Below, piece after piece: positions 27,368-37,544 of a stretch of DNA of 64,000 bases. The position numbers and the translations under genes are program-made. The stretch lies in contig NZ_JADPQF010000001.1 of the NCBI RefSeq assembly GCF_015687155.1, forward strand, positions 744,001 through 808,000, read 5' to 3'. Numbering within the stretch: the stretch's first letter is position 1; each line of letters opens with the position of its first letter. The stretch is from Aliikangiella sp. G2MR2-5. Lineage in GTDB: Bacteria; Pseudomonadota; Gammaproteobacteria; Enterobacterales; Kangiellaceae. A model generated the notes under the pieces. The model searched no databases and was not told the DNA's origin. It saw only the letters and a list, made by a program, of their open reading frames with translations.

Positions 27368-28501
27368 ATGTCTGAAGGTTTAATCGAACTTTGGCAGAGC
27401 ACTGGCATTGCCAACTTTACTTTTCCTCAGCTGGCAATGATTCTTGTCGGGCTCGGCCTTATTTATCTGGCAATTGCTAAAGAGTTCGAACCTTTACTAT
27501 TGTTGCCTATTGGTTTTGGTGCTGTTCTGAGCAATATTCCGGTGGCGGGGATTGCTGAAGTTGGCGGTATTTTGCATTACGTTTATAAAATAGGGATTGA
27601 TACCGGTGTTTTCCCCTTGATTATTTTTATGGGGGTAGGTGCCATGACTGATTTCGGTGCCCTAATTGCCAATCCCAAGACATTGTTTTTGGGGGCTGCA
27701 GCGCAGTTTGGTATTTTTGCTACGCTGATAGGCGCTTTGGCACTTAACGCTGTTCCGGGGATTGAGTGGTCATTAAAAGATGCCTCGGCGATTGCCATTA
27801 TTGGTGGGGCTGACGGTCCGACCGCGATATTCCTTGCTGGCAAGCTAGCACCAGACCTGCTCGGGGCAATAGCTGTTGCAGCCTACTCATATATGGCGCT
27901 GGTGCCGATAATTCAGCCGCCGATTATGCGCTTACTTACAACTGAAAAAGAAAGAGCAATCGAAATGAAGCAGCTGCGTCCTGTTTCGCAGAGAGAAAAA
28001 ATTGCTTTTCCTTTGGTTGTTATCGCCTTGTGTATTCTCCTGTTGCCGTCAGCAGCTCCACTTATCGGTATGTTTTGTTTTGGGAATCTGATGAAAGAGA
28101 GTGGAGTCGTTAACCGGCTTTCAGAAACCACCCAGAATGCACTCATTAACATTACTACGATTTTTCTTGGGTTGGGTGTGGGATCAAAGCTGTCCGCTGA
28201 CAAGTTCTTGAACTGGGAGACCATCGGCATCCTTTTGTTAGGTGCGGTAGCTTTTTCAATCGGTACAGCAAGTGGTGTTCTGATGGGAAAATTGATGAAA
28301 CGGCTAACTGGCGGCAAGGTTAATCCTTTAATTGGTGCTGCGGGCGTCTCGGCTGTACCAATGGCTGCACGGGTTGTTAATAAAGTTGGGCTGGAATCAA
28401 ACCAGCATAACTTTCTGTTGATGCATGCAATGGGACCGAATGTTGCCGGGGTTATTGGCTCAGCAGTTGCTGCTGGTGTGCTTCTTGCGCTTGTCGGTTA
28501 A
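27368..28501 (+). CDS. oadB: Oxaloacetate decarboxylase, beta subunit (Na+ pump)
   Basis: Predicted 377-residue, very hydrophobic protein with about nine or more membrane segments. [15 protein letters not shown] and the C-terminal [14 protein letters not shown] ... [23 protein letters not shown] are OadB/MmdB hallmarks; the conserved aspartate in GGADGPT is essential for Na+ translocation in characterised enzymes. It couples carboxybiotin decarboxylation to Na+ export. AAGGAG lies directly before the ATG, 22 bp after oadA. Confidence 0.96.
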   Translation: MSEGLIELWQSTGIANFTFPQLAMILVGLGLIYLAIAKEFEPLLLLPIGFGAVLSNIPVAGIAEVGGILHYVYKIGIDTGVFPLIIFMGVGAMTDFGALIANPKTLFLGAAAQFGIFATLIGALALNAVPGIEWSLKDASAIAIIGGADGPTAIFLAGKLAPDLLGAIAVAAYSYMALVPIIQPPIMRLLTTEKERAIEMKQLRPVSQREKIAFPLVVIALCILLLPSAAPLIGMFCFGNLMKESGVVNRLSETTQNALINITTIFLGLGVGSKLSADKFLNWETIGILLLGAVAFSIGTASGVLMGKLMKRLTGGKVNPLIGAAGVSAVPMAARVVNKVGLESNQHNFLLMHAMGPNVAGVIGSAVAAGVLLALVG

Positions 28502-28587
28502 CATTTATTGGCAGTTAGTAACCCGGCGAGCCTTGTAGAAGAGAGCTATACTCAATAAAACCTGATTCGATGAATTTGAGGTAATTT

Positions 28588-28923
28588 ATGGCACTCCGCT
28601 TTCCCCAGGATCCCCTATACCAGCTTTTGAGAGATGAAAAAGTCAAAGACTTTAATCAGCAAAGAAAGTCCGTCGAGCACATAGATTTTCATGATTGTGA
28701 CTTCAGGGGATTGGACTTGAGAGGGCTTGATGCCTCTGGGGTCAATTTTACAGGTTGTTATTTCAGAGCTGCTGATCTTCGAGGTATTGATTTTAGCCAA
28801 AGCAATATGCACGGAGCCAGCATTGCCTCAGCTCAGATTTCCGGTTGTTTGTTCCCTGCCAATATAGAGGCGACAGAAATATTCCTATCCGTCGAAAAGG
28901 GGATGCGGATGAGGGCTAAATGA
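28588..28923 (+). CDS. Pentapeptide-repeat protein
   Basis: Predicted 111-residue soluble protein. About ten consecutive pentapeptide units, A(D/N)LXX type (CDFRG LDLRG LDASG and similar, residues 35-90), should form a short right-handed beta-helix. The N-terminus is charged and the C-terminus basic. No enzymatic motif. Some family members mimic DNA or act as scaffolds, but with this few repeats I would not assign a role. It lies 86 bp after oadB and may be read from that operon. Confidence 0.75.
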   Translation: MALRFPQDPLYQLLRDEKVKDFNQQRKSVEHIDFHDCDFRGLDLRGLDASGVNFTGCYFRAADLRGIDFSQSNMHGASIASAQISGCLFPANIEATEIFLSVEKGMRMRAK

Positions 28924-29069
28924 GAAGGCTCTAACTATTTTAAACTGGTCGATATAGGTAAATATTCAACGCCTTTCAGTAATTGTACGCAATAGATATT
29001 GTGTAACTTCTTCTTTATAATGCCTTTTAATAATTATCAGAAAACACTTTGACTCTAAGGGGCAACAGA

Positions 29070-30734
29070 TTGGACGCATTAAACTCATTTCTGCTTTGGC
29101 TAGACCAATATCTCGGATCGGCACCGTATTTTATGCCATTGTTAATCGGAACTGGTCTTCTTTTCACTATTTACCTGGGCTTTCCGCAAGTACGCTATTT
29201 TGCCCATGCAACCAGAATCTTGCGAGGCAAATATGCAAAAGATGATGCACCGGGAGATACCAGTCACTTTCAAGCGCTGACTACTGCACTTTCAGGTACG
29301 GTAGGAACAGGAAATATCGGAGGAGTCGCACTTGCTATTTACCTTGGAGGACCGGCTGCAATTTTCTGGATGTGGGTTACTGCGTTTTTTGGCATGACAA
29401 CAAAATTTGTCGAAGTAACACTTTCCCATAAATATCGTGAACAGACTGCTGACGGCACCATGGCTGGTGGTCCAATGTATTTTATGGAAAAAAAGCTGAA
29501 TATGAAATGGATGGCGATTCTCTTTGCGGTCGCTACCGTTCTCAGCTCCATGGGAAGCGGGAATATGCCCCAAATTAACAATATTGCGGTGGGTCTTAAC
29601 GAGTCTTTTGGTTTAGAGAAGTGGATTACCGGTGCGGTACTGGCAGTAGTAATGGCGATGGTAATTATCGGTGGAATCAAGCGCATAGCGCACTTCGCTG
29701 AAAAAGTGGTTCCTACAATGGCCGCTATTTATCTGATTGGAGCTTTATCAGTCATATTCGCAAACCTCGAAAATATTGGACCGTCATTTGTCGCTATCTT
29801 TGAGTATGCTTTTTCAGGTAGTGCCGCCGTTGGAGGCTTCCTTGGAGCAAGTTTTGCCTATGCAATGGAACGTGGCGTTAATAGAGGCCTATTCTCAAAT
29901 GAAGCGGGCCAAGGCTCTGCTGCGATTGCGCATGCGAGTGCAAGAGGAAGTGAACCTGCATCGGAAGGAATGGTTTCTCTGTTGGAACCATTCATTGACA
30001 CCATTGTGATTTGTACTATTACCGGATTGGTTATTCTTTCTTCGGGAGCTTGGACTGATAAGCATCAAAACACTTTTGATCGAGCCGATATGACATATCT
30101 AAGTGGTGTCTATACGGATACTAAAAGTGAAGACGTTAAGAAACTTCATCAATATCTGAGTGGAGAAGGGGAGGCTGACGTTTCGGTGTACTCCGGCGTG
30201 ATTAAGGTAACTGATGGCAAAGCTACTGGCGATTATACGCTGATTAGTGCTCGCTCGGTTGCTGAAGAGGTGCTTTATACCCTTGAAGATAAGCCATACA
30301 CAGGTGAGCTGGAGATTAAAGATGGCAGACTGGCTACTGAAGATATTCAAGTGGATGGAAAGTCTCTTGTGCATTCAGTGAAGTTGACCACTCAAGCTTT
30401 TAAAAGAGGATTTTTGGGCGATTGGGGACAATATATTGTCACCATAGGTTTACTACTTTTCGCCTTCAGTACGGCAATAGCCTGGTCTTATTATGGTGAT
30501 CGAGCCATGATTTACCTTTTTGGTGAAAGAGCCGTATTACCTTATAGAATTGTTTATGTTGGGGCTTTTTTCCTTGCTTCGGTGATTGATTCCAAAATTA
30601 TTTGGGATATTGCGCTGGTGACAGTAGCACTGATGACCATTCCGAACTTGATCGGTATCTTGTTGCTTCACAAAGATATGAAGGAAACTGTTACTAACTA
30701 TTGGAAGCATTTTGAGAAGAATCAAGCAGATTAA
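29070..30734 (+). CDS. Alanine:Na+ symporter (AGCS family) with a soluble insertion
   Basis: Predicted 554-residue inner-membrane symporter. [36 protein letters not shown] and [18 protein letters not shown] are AGCS signatures for Na+-coupled alanine/glycine uptake. It is roughly 100 residues longer than usual: a hydrophilic stretch (about residues 330-425) splits the last membrane helices. The start is TTG at 29070, seven bases after AAGGGG; the open frame's earlier TTG (29049) lies upstream of that site. A Na+ symporter next to the oad Na+ pump suits a sodium-energised cell. Confidence 0.9.
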   Translation: MDALNSFLLWLDQYLGSAPYFMPLLIGTGLLFTIYLGFPQVRYFAHATRILRGKYAKDDAPGDTSHFQALTTALSGTVGTGNIGGVALAIYLGGPAAIFWMWVTAFFGMTTKFVEVTLSHKYREQTADGTMAGGPMYFMEKKLNMKWMAILFAVATVLSSMGSGNMPQINNIAVGLNESFGLEKWITGAVLAVVMAMVIIGGIKRIAHFAEKVVPTMAAIYLIGALSVIFANLENIGPSFVAIFEYAFSGSAAVGGFLGASFAYAMERGVNRGLFSNEAGQGSAAIAHASARGSEPASEGMVSLLEPFIDTIVICTITGLVILSSGAWTDKHQNTFDRADMTYLSGVYTDTKSEDVKKLHQYLSGEGEADVSVYSGVIKVTDGKATGDYTLISARSVAEEVLYTLEDKPYTGELEIKDGRLATEDIQVDGKSLVHSVKLTTQAFKRGFLGDWGQYIVTIGLLLFAFSTAIAWSYYGDRAMIYLFGERAVLPYRIVYVGAFFLASVIDSKIIWDIALVTVALMTIPNLIGILLLHKDMKETVTNYWKHFEKNQAD

Positions 30735-30757
30735 AACACCTGTTTGAAATTTTGTGG

Positions 30758-30763
30758 TAGAAT
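30758..30763 (+). promoter_or_regulatory. Extended -10 element, TAGAATAGC type
   Basis: TGG-TAGAAT followed by AGCGCGC, 24 bases after the symporter stop. The same core occurs before accD, nadE and thiI. A terminator lies about 20 bases downstream, so it would yield a very short RNA unless that hairpin is bypassed. The -35 region is poor. Confidence 0.4.
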
Positions 30764-30784
30764 AGCGCGCATCTAGGCGCAAGA

Positions 30785-30808
30785 AAGGCTCTTTTGGGAG
30801 CCTTTTTT
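30785..30808 (+). terminator. Intrinsic terminator after the alanine symporter gene
   Basis: AAGGCTC, TTTTGG loop, GAGCCTT, then T residues; about 50 bases after the stop. A perfect TATAAT at 30818-30823 just beyond it could serve the next gene. Confidence 0.85.
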
Positions 30809-30817
30809 GTGCATTTC

Positions 30818-30823
30818 TATAAT
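30818..30823 (+). promoter_or_regulatory. Possible -10 of the acyl-CoA dehydrogenase gene
   Basis: A perfect TATAAT 24 bases before the ATG, with TTGGGA 18 bases upstream inside the preceding terminator as a possible -35. Confidence 0.4.
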
Positions 30824-30847
30824 TTTATCAACAAGATAAGGAAAGTT

Positions 30848-32605
30848 ATGAGTTACAAAGCACCGCTTGACGACATGAATTTTCTTTTGAATCAGGTATT
30901 CAAAGTCCAGGAATCTTTAGGTGATATTGAGGCGTTTCAAGATTTTGATACGGATCTCTACGGCGCGATTTTAGAAGAAGCGGCAAAGTTTTCTGAAAAT
31001 GTTCTTTTCCCTTTGAACCGAGAAGGTGATGAAGAAGGATGTCACTTTGATGAAGGCAAAGTAACTACGCCGAATGGATTCAAAGAAGCTTACAAAGAGT
31101 TTTGTGAAGCAGGTTGGCAGGGAACTAATGGGGATCCCGAGTTCGGTGGCCAGGGCCTACCGAAAGCGCTTCATGTTCTTATTGAAGAGATGACCTATTC
31201 GGCAAATACTTCATTTTGTCTTTACCCCAGCCTCACAAATGGTGCTTATCATGCTATTCATGCGCATGCGAGTGACGAATTGAAGCAAACTTACCTTCCT
31301 CCTATGCTAGAGGGGCGTTGGTCTGGTGCAATGGGATTGACAGAGCCTCATGCAGGTTCTGATCTGGGAATCATTAAGAGTAAGGCCGCAGATAATGGTG
31401 ATGGGACTTACAAAATAAGCGGAACTAAAATCTTTATTACCGGTGGCGATCATGACCTTTCCGAAAACATTATTCATCTGGTTCTAGCAAAGTTACCGGG
31501 GGCGCCAGAAGGCCCGAAAGGGATTAGCCTGTTTCTGGTTCCAAAAATAAAAGTCAATGCTGATGGTAGCCTGGGAGAGTCCAATGGTGTTTCCTGTGGA
31601 AGTATTGAACACAAGATGGGAATTAAAGCTTCTGCCACCTGTGTGATGAATTTTGATGAAGCCGAAGGATATTTGGTTGGTAAGGAAAATCGTGGTTTGT
31701 TCGCAATGTTTACCATGATGAATCTTGAACGGTTATCAATTGGTATTCAGGGCATCGGTCTTGGCGAAACATCTTATCAGCTGTCAAAAGCATACGCAGA
31801 AGAAAGGAAACAAGGTAGAAATGCTAGTGGTGAAGCAACAACGATTATCGCTCATGCCGATGTTCGCCGAATGCTTATTGAGCAAAGAGCCTATACTGAA
31901 GCGGGTCGTGCTCTCGCTGTCTTCATGGGAATGCAAATAGACAAGCAGTATCATCATAGTGATGAGTCTGTTAGAAATCAGGCTTCAGGCTTGATGGCTC
32001 TATTGACTCCAATAGCCAAAGCATTCTTTACCGACAAAGGTTTTGATGCCTGTAACCACGGAGTTCAAGTGCTCGGCGGTCACGGTTTCATACGGGAGTG
32101 GGGGCTTGAGCAGCTGGTTAGAGATGCAAAAATTGCTCAAATATATGAAGGAACCAACGGTATTCAGGCCCAGGATTTGCTTGTTCGCAAAGTTTGTCTG
32201 GACAAGTTAGGTTTGCTGGAACTGCTATATGCACAGATAAATGAAGAGCTTGCCAAGGCTACTCAATCTGATTTGGCAGCTAACTTGAATCTGCGAGTTC
32301 AGGCTGCGTTGAAGGCATTTGATGATACCAGTCTCTGGTTGAAAGAGTCCTTCGCCAATAGAGGGTATGAGATTCAAGGCGGCGCGGTCGACTATCTACA
32401 CGCCGCAGGCTTGCTAGTATATGGCTGGTTGTGGCTAAAAATGGTAAATGTTATGGATTGTGAGAAAGACTCACCCTTAAAGCAGCGAAAATTACTGGCT
32501 GCAAACTACTTTCTTAAACAACAATTTAGTGGCCTTGAAAACCATTTGTCAAAAGTTAAAAGTGGCTATGAAGAGTTAATGGCTGTCGACTCAGACTTAA
32601 TCTAA
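30848..32605 (+). CDS. Acyl-CoA dehydrogenase (long form, AcdA/DmdC-like)
   Basis: Predicted 585-residue flavoenzyme oxidising acyl-CoA to enoyl-CoA. AMGLTEPHAGSDLG, GTKIFITGGDHD and QIYEGTNGIQAQDL are acyl-CoA dehydrogenase signatures, the last holding the catalytic glutamate. About 130 extra C-terminal residues place it with the long bacterial enzymes annotated as AcdA or 3-methylmercaptopropionyl-CoA dehydrogenase (DmdC); chain-length preference cannot be read. The open frame starts at 30794 inside the terminator; the ATG at 30848 has AAGGAAAG upstream and gives the family N-terminus MSYKAPL. No DMSP genes are nearby, so fatty-acid oxidation is more likely. Confidence 0.9.
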   Translation: MSYKAPLDDMNFLLNQVFKVQESLGDIEAFQDFDTDLYGAILEEAAKFSENVLFPLNREGDEEGCHFDEGKVTTPNGFKEAYKEFCEAGWQGTNGDPEFGGQGLPKALHVLIEEMTYSANTSFCLYPSLTNGAYHAIHAHASDELKQTYLPPMLEGRWSGAMGLTEPHAGSDLGIIKSKAADNGDGTYKISGTKIFITGGDHDLSENIIHLVLAKLPGAPEGPKGISLFLVPKIKVNADGSLGESNGVSCGSIEHKMGIKASATCVMNFDEAEGYLVGKENRGLFAMFTMMNLERLSIGIQGIGLGETSYQLSKAYAEERKQGRNASGEATTIIAHADVRRMLIEQRAYTEAGRALAVFMGMQIDKQYHHSDESVRNQASGLMALLTPIAKAFFTDKGFDACNHGVQVLGGHGFIREWGLEQLVRDAKIAQIYEGTNGIQAQDLLVRKVCLDKLGLLELLYAQINEELAKATQSDLAANLNLRVQAALKAFDDTSLWLKESFANRGYEIQGGAVDYLHAAGLLVYGWLWLKMVNVMDCEKDSPLKQRKLLAANYFLKQQFSGLENHLSKVKSGYEELMAVDSDLI

Positions 32606-32623
32606 TCGTCTGACCTATGTTGA

Positions 32624-32648
32624 AAAGGAGGCTTTTGCCTCCTTTTTT
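32624..32648 (+). terminator. Intrinsic terminator of the acyl-CoA dehydrogenase gene
   Basis: AAAGGAGGC, TTTT loop, GCCTCCTTT, then more T: a 9-bp stem 19 bases after the stop. Confidence 0.93.
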
Positions 32649-33048
32649 ATTGGTGGTAATAAAACAAGTTCATGCTATTGATGATAGCAATGTAGTAGCT
32701 TCATCTCACAGGCTGAGGTTGAATTCGGTTAAAGCTTTTATTAGCTTGAGATTCGTCGGTTCAAAGTAATACTTTTTAAAATTTTCGTCTAGAATTGGAG
32801 TTAACAAGCTAAGGTGACCCATTTGTTGTGCAGTATTAAGCTTTTTTCTGGAAATTGTGACGGGTTTGCTATTGGTAAAAAGCCATTTATCAGCTATAGT
32901 TATCGCATTATCATAAAGAAAGTTCTTAAGTTATTGATGTAACTTAATGGAATAGTTAAAGAAAAACTTAAACTATACCTTAATAATAATTATAGCTTTT
33001 TCGATTTTGTGTCCAAAATAAAAGGTTAATTTACAAGGAAATAGGCGT
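32649..33048 (+). other. Long leader region of fimV
   Basis: About 400 AT-rich bases with no supported gene. It contains TTTAAAATTTTCGTCTA (32775-32791), nearly repeated before the ComFB-like gene. Several TATAAT-like words are present, but I cannot single out one promoter. Confidence 0.45.
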
Positions 33049-35583
33049 ATGTTTCGCAAATTCATCCTCTTAATCGTTTCAATGGTTGGCATTTTCACTG
33101 GCAGTGCCATGGCTGTCGGCTTGGGGGAGTATGAGCTAAAGTCTGGGTTGAATCAGCCTCTGAGTGCCAAAATTACGGTACTTTCAGCTGGAGAGCTTAG
33201 TGAGCATGAGGTAAACGCTTCATTAGCCAGCCTTCAGGAGTTCGAAAAGGTTGGTGTCGACAGACTTTTCTTTTTGAATCAAATTCGGTTTGAAACGACA
33301 AAGGATGCTAATGGGAACCTTGTCATTCAATTATCGACTCGTGAACCGATTAAAGAACCTTTTTTGAATTTTCTAGTCGAGCTTAACTGGCCAAATGGCC
33401 GGATGATAAGAGAATACACATTCTTGCTCGACCCGCCGGTGATGGATGATTCCGCCAGTACGACGATTGAAAGAACACAAACACCATCTACAGCGCAAGC
33501 GGAGCCAAGAGCTCCGCAAACTGGTTATAGAAGCCAAAGAACTCAGGAAGAGTATACCCCTTCTTTTACTGGCTCAAATTATGGTCCTGTTTCCGCAAAC
33601 GATACTCTTTGGAGCATTGCTTCCAGGACTCGTCCAAGCAGTCAGGTGACTATTCACCAGACTTTGGTTGCAATTTATCGTGCTAATCCTCATGCCTTTG
33701 CAAATGGAAACATCAATAATTTGATGAAAGGAGAGGTGTTAAATATACCTGATGAAAGTTCCATTGCTCAGGTTCCACATCGTGCTGCGCTTCAAGATGT
33801 CGTGATGCAAAACAGGCAGTGGCGTTCCGGCGGTGCGAGACAAATTGTGCAGAATCGCTCTACTAGTCGTCAGGGTGGAGACTCCGAAGGAGAAGCCCGA
33901 CTTTCCTTAACTTCTCCTTCCAGCAGTGGTGGTGACGGTACTAGTGGATCTGGTTTTGATGAGCAATTGCGGGAAACCGAAAGCAGGTTGGCTGAGTCTG
34001 AAGAGAAAAGTGCTACTTTGGCGGCAGAAAATGAAGAACTGAGAACTCGCTTGGCTGATGCGCTAACGAAACTCGAAAAAATGCAAGAATCTGGAGCGAT
34101 AAATGTTTCGGATACCGAGCTGGCAGCGTTAACTCAAAGCCAGAAAGAATCTGAGTCGTCGTCAGCAGAGACCGAGCAGGCAAGCATGCAGTCGGATTCA
34201 AACGAAGTCATGTCTGAAACCAGCTTAGGTCAAACAGAAGATAGTTCTACGGATTCTTCGTCAACAGAGCCTGCTGTCGCTTCATCGACTGAAAAAAGTT
34301 CTGCCCAATCAAAGGAGAGTTCGGCGAAGCCCGCGACTCCTCCAGCAAAGAACAATAAACCAATATTTACTCCAGCTAAATCTCAGGAAAAGAGTTTTAT
34401 GGATTCTATCCTGGATATGGGAATGATGCTGTGGGGTGGTATTATTGCTGTTCTGCTTTTAATAGCATTTGCAGTATTCTGGCGTATGAAGCAGAGAATG
34501 GCAGAGGAAGATTTTCAGGATGATCTGGTTGCAAGCGCTGGTGCTGGCTCCATGGATACCACAGAAAGCTTCGAATTGCCTGACGTCGGTGATGATATGT
34601 TGGTCGAGTTAGATATGGAAGATGAATCTGACGATATCGGCGACGCTGATGATGAGAGCTTTGATCCTCTGGGTGAAGCAGACATTTATATTGCTTACGG
34701 TAAGTTTGAAGAAGCAGAAAATTTACTTAAGGAAGCAATCGACGATAACCCTGTACGTTCTGACCTTAAAGTGAAGTTACTTGAATGCTACGCGGAAACT
34801 CAGGATAAAGAAAAGTTTGACTCCGTAGCTCAGGAAGTTTCAACCGCTGTTGATGCAGAAGAGTGGCAGGATAAGGTTACAGAACTCAGAGAAAAGGCCT
34901 TTACCGGTGAAGCAGGGCAGGAAGATGATTTTGACCTGCCATCAACCGAAGATATTTTCGGTGAAGATGATTTCGACGCTGAACTGGATTCAATTTCCTC
35001 TGAAGACGATACCTCTCCAGCTGAAGATGAAGAAGAATTTGATATCGACATGGATTTGCATGATGACGAAGATGCACTTGATTCACTTGATTCTGAAATT
35101 GAAGAAACAAAAGGCGCGGTTACAGAAACTTTCGATGCCTTGGATGAAGAAGACTTCTCCCTTGACGATGAAGATGACTTTAAGTTAGACGAAGGTGCAC
35201 TAGATAGCAGCTCCGGCGACGTCGAGTCAGAGCAAGAAGTCAGTCTGGATGATTCTGCACTTGGGGATCTGGATGCTGATGATGACTTTTCACTCGATCT
35301 TGATGACTCCGATACCGAGGAAAGCATCGATCTTGATAGTGATGATGATATTTCACTTGACCTCGACGACGATGAGTTTAATTTTGATGAAGACTCTGAT
35401 GATGATTTTGGCGGAGATGAAGATCTGGGGGGCGACGAAATCGCAACCAAGCTAGATCTTGCTCGTGCATATATCGATATGGGTGATGCCGACGGTGCTA
35501 AAGAAATATTGAATGAAGTTGTTGCCGAAGGAAATGATGAACAGCAACAAGAAGCTAAATCCCTTATGGAAAAGATAGGTTAG
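33049..35583 (+). CDS. fimV: FimV/HubP-type peptidoglycan-binding polar protein
   Basis: Predicted 844 residues. A signal peptide ends near GSAMAVG. A conserved periplasmic domain follows (LNQPLSAKITVLSAGEL), then a LysM motif (about residues 180-238: ANDTLWSIASRT ... LMKGEVLNIPDES) and a coiled coil (DEQLRETESRLAESEEK). One membrane helix is near residue 465 (GIIAVLLLIAFAVFW). The very acidic cytoplasmic part ends in the FimV C-terminal TPR motif (TKLDLARAYIDMGDADGAKEIL). FimV/HubP localises to cell poles and supports type IV pilus assembly and polar targeting, which agrees with pilSR in this window. It precedes truA as in Pseudomonas. Confidence 0.93.
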   Translation: MFRKFILLIVSMVGIFTGSAMAVGLGEYELKSGLNQPLSAKITVLSAGELSEHEVNASLASLQEFEKVGVDRLFFLNQIRFETTKDANGNLVIQLSTREPIKEPFLNFLVELNWPNGRMIREYTFLLDPPVMDDSASTTIERTQTPSTAQAEPRAPQTGYRSQRTQEEYTPSFTGSNYGPVSANDTLWSIASRTRPSSQVTIHQTLVAIYRANPHAFANGNINNLMKGEVLNIPDESSIAQVPHRAALQDVVMQNRQWRSGGARQIVQNRSTSRQGGDSEGEARLSLTSPSSSGGDGTSGSGFDEQLRETESRLAESEEKSATLAAENEELRTRLADALTKLEKMQESGAINVSDTELAALTQSQKESESSSAETEQASMQSDSNEVMSETSLGQTEDSSTDSSSTEPAVASSTEKSSAQSKESSAKPATPPAKNNKPIFTPAKSQEKSFMDSILDMGMMLWGGIIAVLLLIAFAVFWRMKQRMAEEDFQDDLVASAGAGSMDTTESFELPDVGDDMLVELDMEDESDDIGDADDESFDPLGEADIYIAYGKFEEAENLLKEAIDDNPVRSDLKVKLLECYAETQDKEKFDSVAQEVSTAVDAEEWQDKVTELREKAFTGEAGQEDDFDLPSTEDIFGEDDFDAELDSISSEDDTSPAEDEEEFDIDMDLHDDEDALDSLDSEIEETKGAVTETFDALDEEDFSLDDEDDFKLDEGALDSSSGDVESEQEVSLDDSALGDLDADDDFSLDLDDSDTEESIDLDSDDDISLDLDDDEFNFDEDSDDDFGGDEDLGGDEIATKLDLARAYIDMGDADGAKEILNEVVAEGNDEQQQEAKSLMEKIG

Positions 35584-35608
35584 CTACCGTTTTACCGATA
35601 TGCGTTAA

Positions 35609-35632
35609 AAAGGCGGTTTTACCGCCTTTTTT
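35609..35632 (+). terminator. Intrinsic terminator of fimV
   Basis: AAAGGCGGT, TTT loop, ACCGCCTTT, followed by more T; 26 bases after the stop. truA therefore probably has its own promoter. Confidence 0.92.
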
Positions 35633-35703
35633 ATTGAAGTAAAATCCATCTCAAATTGTAATCTATATACTAATTTTTCCGTGAATAATTTTCTGGTTTT
35701 AAG

Positions 35704-36501
35704 ATGAACATCGCTTTAGGAATTGAATATAAGGGCACTAACTACTGTGGCTGGCAAAGACAAAGTCACTCACCTTCGGTTCAAGCTTGTCTGGAAAAAG
35801 CACTGTCCGAGATAGCCAACCATCCAGTGGAAGTTTATTGTGCTGGTAGGACTGATACAGGAGTACATGCAACCGGACAAGTGGTTAATTTTCAACTCAG
35901 CAACTCAAGACCAGAAAAGGCCTGGACCATGGGAGCAAATACCATTTTACCCGATGATATCTGTGTCCGTTGGGCAAAAGCGCTTCCACAAGAGTTTCAT
36001 GCGAGACACAGCGCAACAGCGCGCAGGTATCGTTATGTGATATTAAACCGAAGCGTACGCTCGGCAAACTTGAATGGTCTGGTTACCTGGGTTAGAAGCA
36101 GATTAGACGAAGAGCTGATGCATCAATCAGCTCAAGCATTGCTAGGGGAAAACGATTTTTCATCTTTTCAAGCCTCGTCCTGTCAATCGACAACACCTTT
36201 TCGTTTCGTTGAAAAAGTCCATGTTTTTAGGTGGTTAGAGTTCGTCATCGTCGATATTACGGCAAATGCTTTTCTTCATCATATGGTAAGGAATATCGTA
36301 GGGAGTCTAATCGAAGTAGGGACAGGTAGACAGTCGGTTAACTATATGGAAGATGTTTTGGCGATGAAAGACAGAACCAAGGCAGCCATGACGGCTAAGC
36401 CTGATGGACTTTATCTGGTTTCAGTGACTTATCCGGAGGAGTACGCCTTGCCTGCAATTGATATTGGACCTTTAACTATTCCGGCTATACCTGGCGAATA
36501 A
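35704..36501 (+). CDS. truA: tRNA pseudouridine(38-40) synthase
   Basis: Predicted 265 residues. It converts uridines 38-40 of the tRNA anticodon stem to pseudouridine. The catalytic Asp51 sits in [30 protein letters not shown] at the N-terminus and [17 protein letters not shown] are TruA hallmarks. fimV-truA is a conserved pair. In Pseudomonas trpF lies between truA and accD; here it is missing. Confidence 0.96.
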   Translation: MNIALGIEYKGTNYCGWQRQSHSPSVQACLEKALSEIANHPVEVYCAGRTDTGVHATGQVVNFQLSNSRPEKAWTMGANTILPDDICVRWAKALPQEFHARHSATARRYRYVILNRSVRSANLNGLVTWVRSRLDEELMHQSAQALLGENDFSSFQASSCQSTTPFRFVEKVHVFRWLEFVIVDITANAFLHHMVRNIVGSLIEVGTGRQSVNYMEDVLAMKDRTKAAMTAKPDGLYLVSVTYPEEYALPAIDIGPLTIPAIPGE

Positions 36502-36582
36502 TGAGTGCATTTCCGTGAAATACCCAAATTTGGGACAGGATTATTGGATCTAGAGATTAGACCAGTTTTAATCAATGAAATA

Positions 36583-36611
36583 CTTAACCTTTAAAAAAAC
36601 GATGGTAGAAT
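36583..36611 (+). promoter_or_regulatory. accD promoter
   Basis: CTTAAC, 17-base spacer ending in TGG, then TAGAAT and AGCCGCC. The TG makes an extended -10. The same hexamers and spacing occur before nadE. Transcription would begin near 36618, about 30 bases before the ATG. Confidence 0.6.
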
Positions 36612-36646
36612 AGCCGCCATATTTTTAACCTTAAAAAGAGCATCCT

Positions 36647-37519
36647 ATGAGTTGGTTTGAAAGACTCCTTCCTAAAAGAACGACGTCAGTAGCTGACCGA
36701 AGAAAATCGGTTCCTGAAGGTGTGTGGGCCAAGTGCAAAAACTGTGATTCAGTTATTTATAAAGCTGAGTTAGAGCGCAGTCTTGAAGTTTGCCCTAAAT
36801 GTTCTTTTCACATGCGTATTGGTGCAAGGAAAAGGCTGGAAAGCTTCCTGGATAGTGGAGAGCTAACTGAAATCGGCACCGAATTAAAGCCTGTTGACCG
36901 ACTGAAGTTCAAAGATTCCAAACGTTACAAAGACAGAATAACCGGAGCACAGAAAGCTTCGGGTGAAAATGATGCTTTAGTAGCTTTTAAGGGAGAGCTA
37001 AACGGATTGCCTGTTGTGGCCTGTTCGTTTGAGTTTAATTTCATGGCTGGTTCAATGGCTGCAGTAGTCGGTGAAAAGTTTGTGCGTGCAGCAAGTCTTT
37101 GTATAAAAGAAGGTCTGCCTCTGGTCTGTTTTTCAACCAGTGGCGGCGCAAGAATGCAGGAAGCCTTGATTTCGCTATTCCAGATGGCGAAAACTTCTGC
37201 TGCGCTGGCTCGTATGTCTGAAAAAGGATTACCATTTATTTCTGTTTTGACCGACCCCACCATGGGGGGCGTTTCAGCCAGCTTGGCGATGTTAGGAGAT
37301 GTCAACATTGCAGAGCCTAACGCTTTGATTGGGTTTGCTGGTCCAAGAGTTATCGAGCAAACGGTAAGAGAAACTCTTCCTGAAGGCTTTCAGAGAAGCG
37401 AGTTCTTGCTGGAAAAAGGGGCCATTGACATGATTGTTGATCGAAGAGATATGCGCCAGAAAATATCGGCATTGCTTCGAAAGATGGTTAATCAGCCCGA
37501 GCTGGTGGAAGAGGAGTAA
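36647..37519 (+). CDS. accD: Acetyl-CoA carboxylase carboxyltransferase, beta subunit
   Basis: Predicted 290 residues. With AccA it transfers CO2 from biotin to acetyl-CoA to make malonyl-CoA for fatty-acid synthesis. The N-terminal zinc ribbon is visible ([11 protein letters not shown] ... [11 protein letters not shown]), then the crotonase-type core ([46 protein letters not shown]). The ribosome site is AAAGAG. folC, usually next, is absent: the gene ends at a terminator facing a convergent flavoprotein gene. Confidence 0.97.
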   Translation: MSWFERLLPKRTTSVADRRKSVPEGVWAKCKNCDSVIYKAELERSLEVCPKCSFHMRIGARKRLESFLDSGELTEIGTELKPVDRLKFKDSKRYKDRITGAQKASGENDALVAFKGELNGLPVVACSFEFNFMAGSMAAVVGEKFVRAASLCIKEGLPLVCFSTSGGARMQEALISLFQMAKTSAALARMSEKGLPFISVLTDPTMGGVSASLAMLGDVNIAEPNALIGFAGPRVIEQTVRETLPEGFQRSEFLLEKGAIDMIVDRRDMRQKISALLRKMVNQPELVEEE

Positions 37520-37544
37520 CTCCTGGTTTTATCTACTTGTTAAG

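Noticed and set aside
34830-35450. Long antisense Ser-rich open frame opposite the acidic part of fimV
   Set aside because: Its serine repeats are the mirror of the Asp/Glu codons of FimV; no ribosome site, no protein-like composition.
35249-35455. Met/Leu-rich plus-strand frame within the fimV acidic region
   Set aside because: Frame-shifted reading of GAT/GAA repeats, not a gene.
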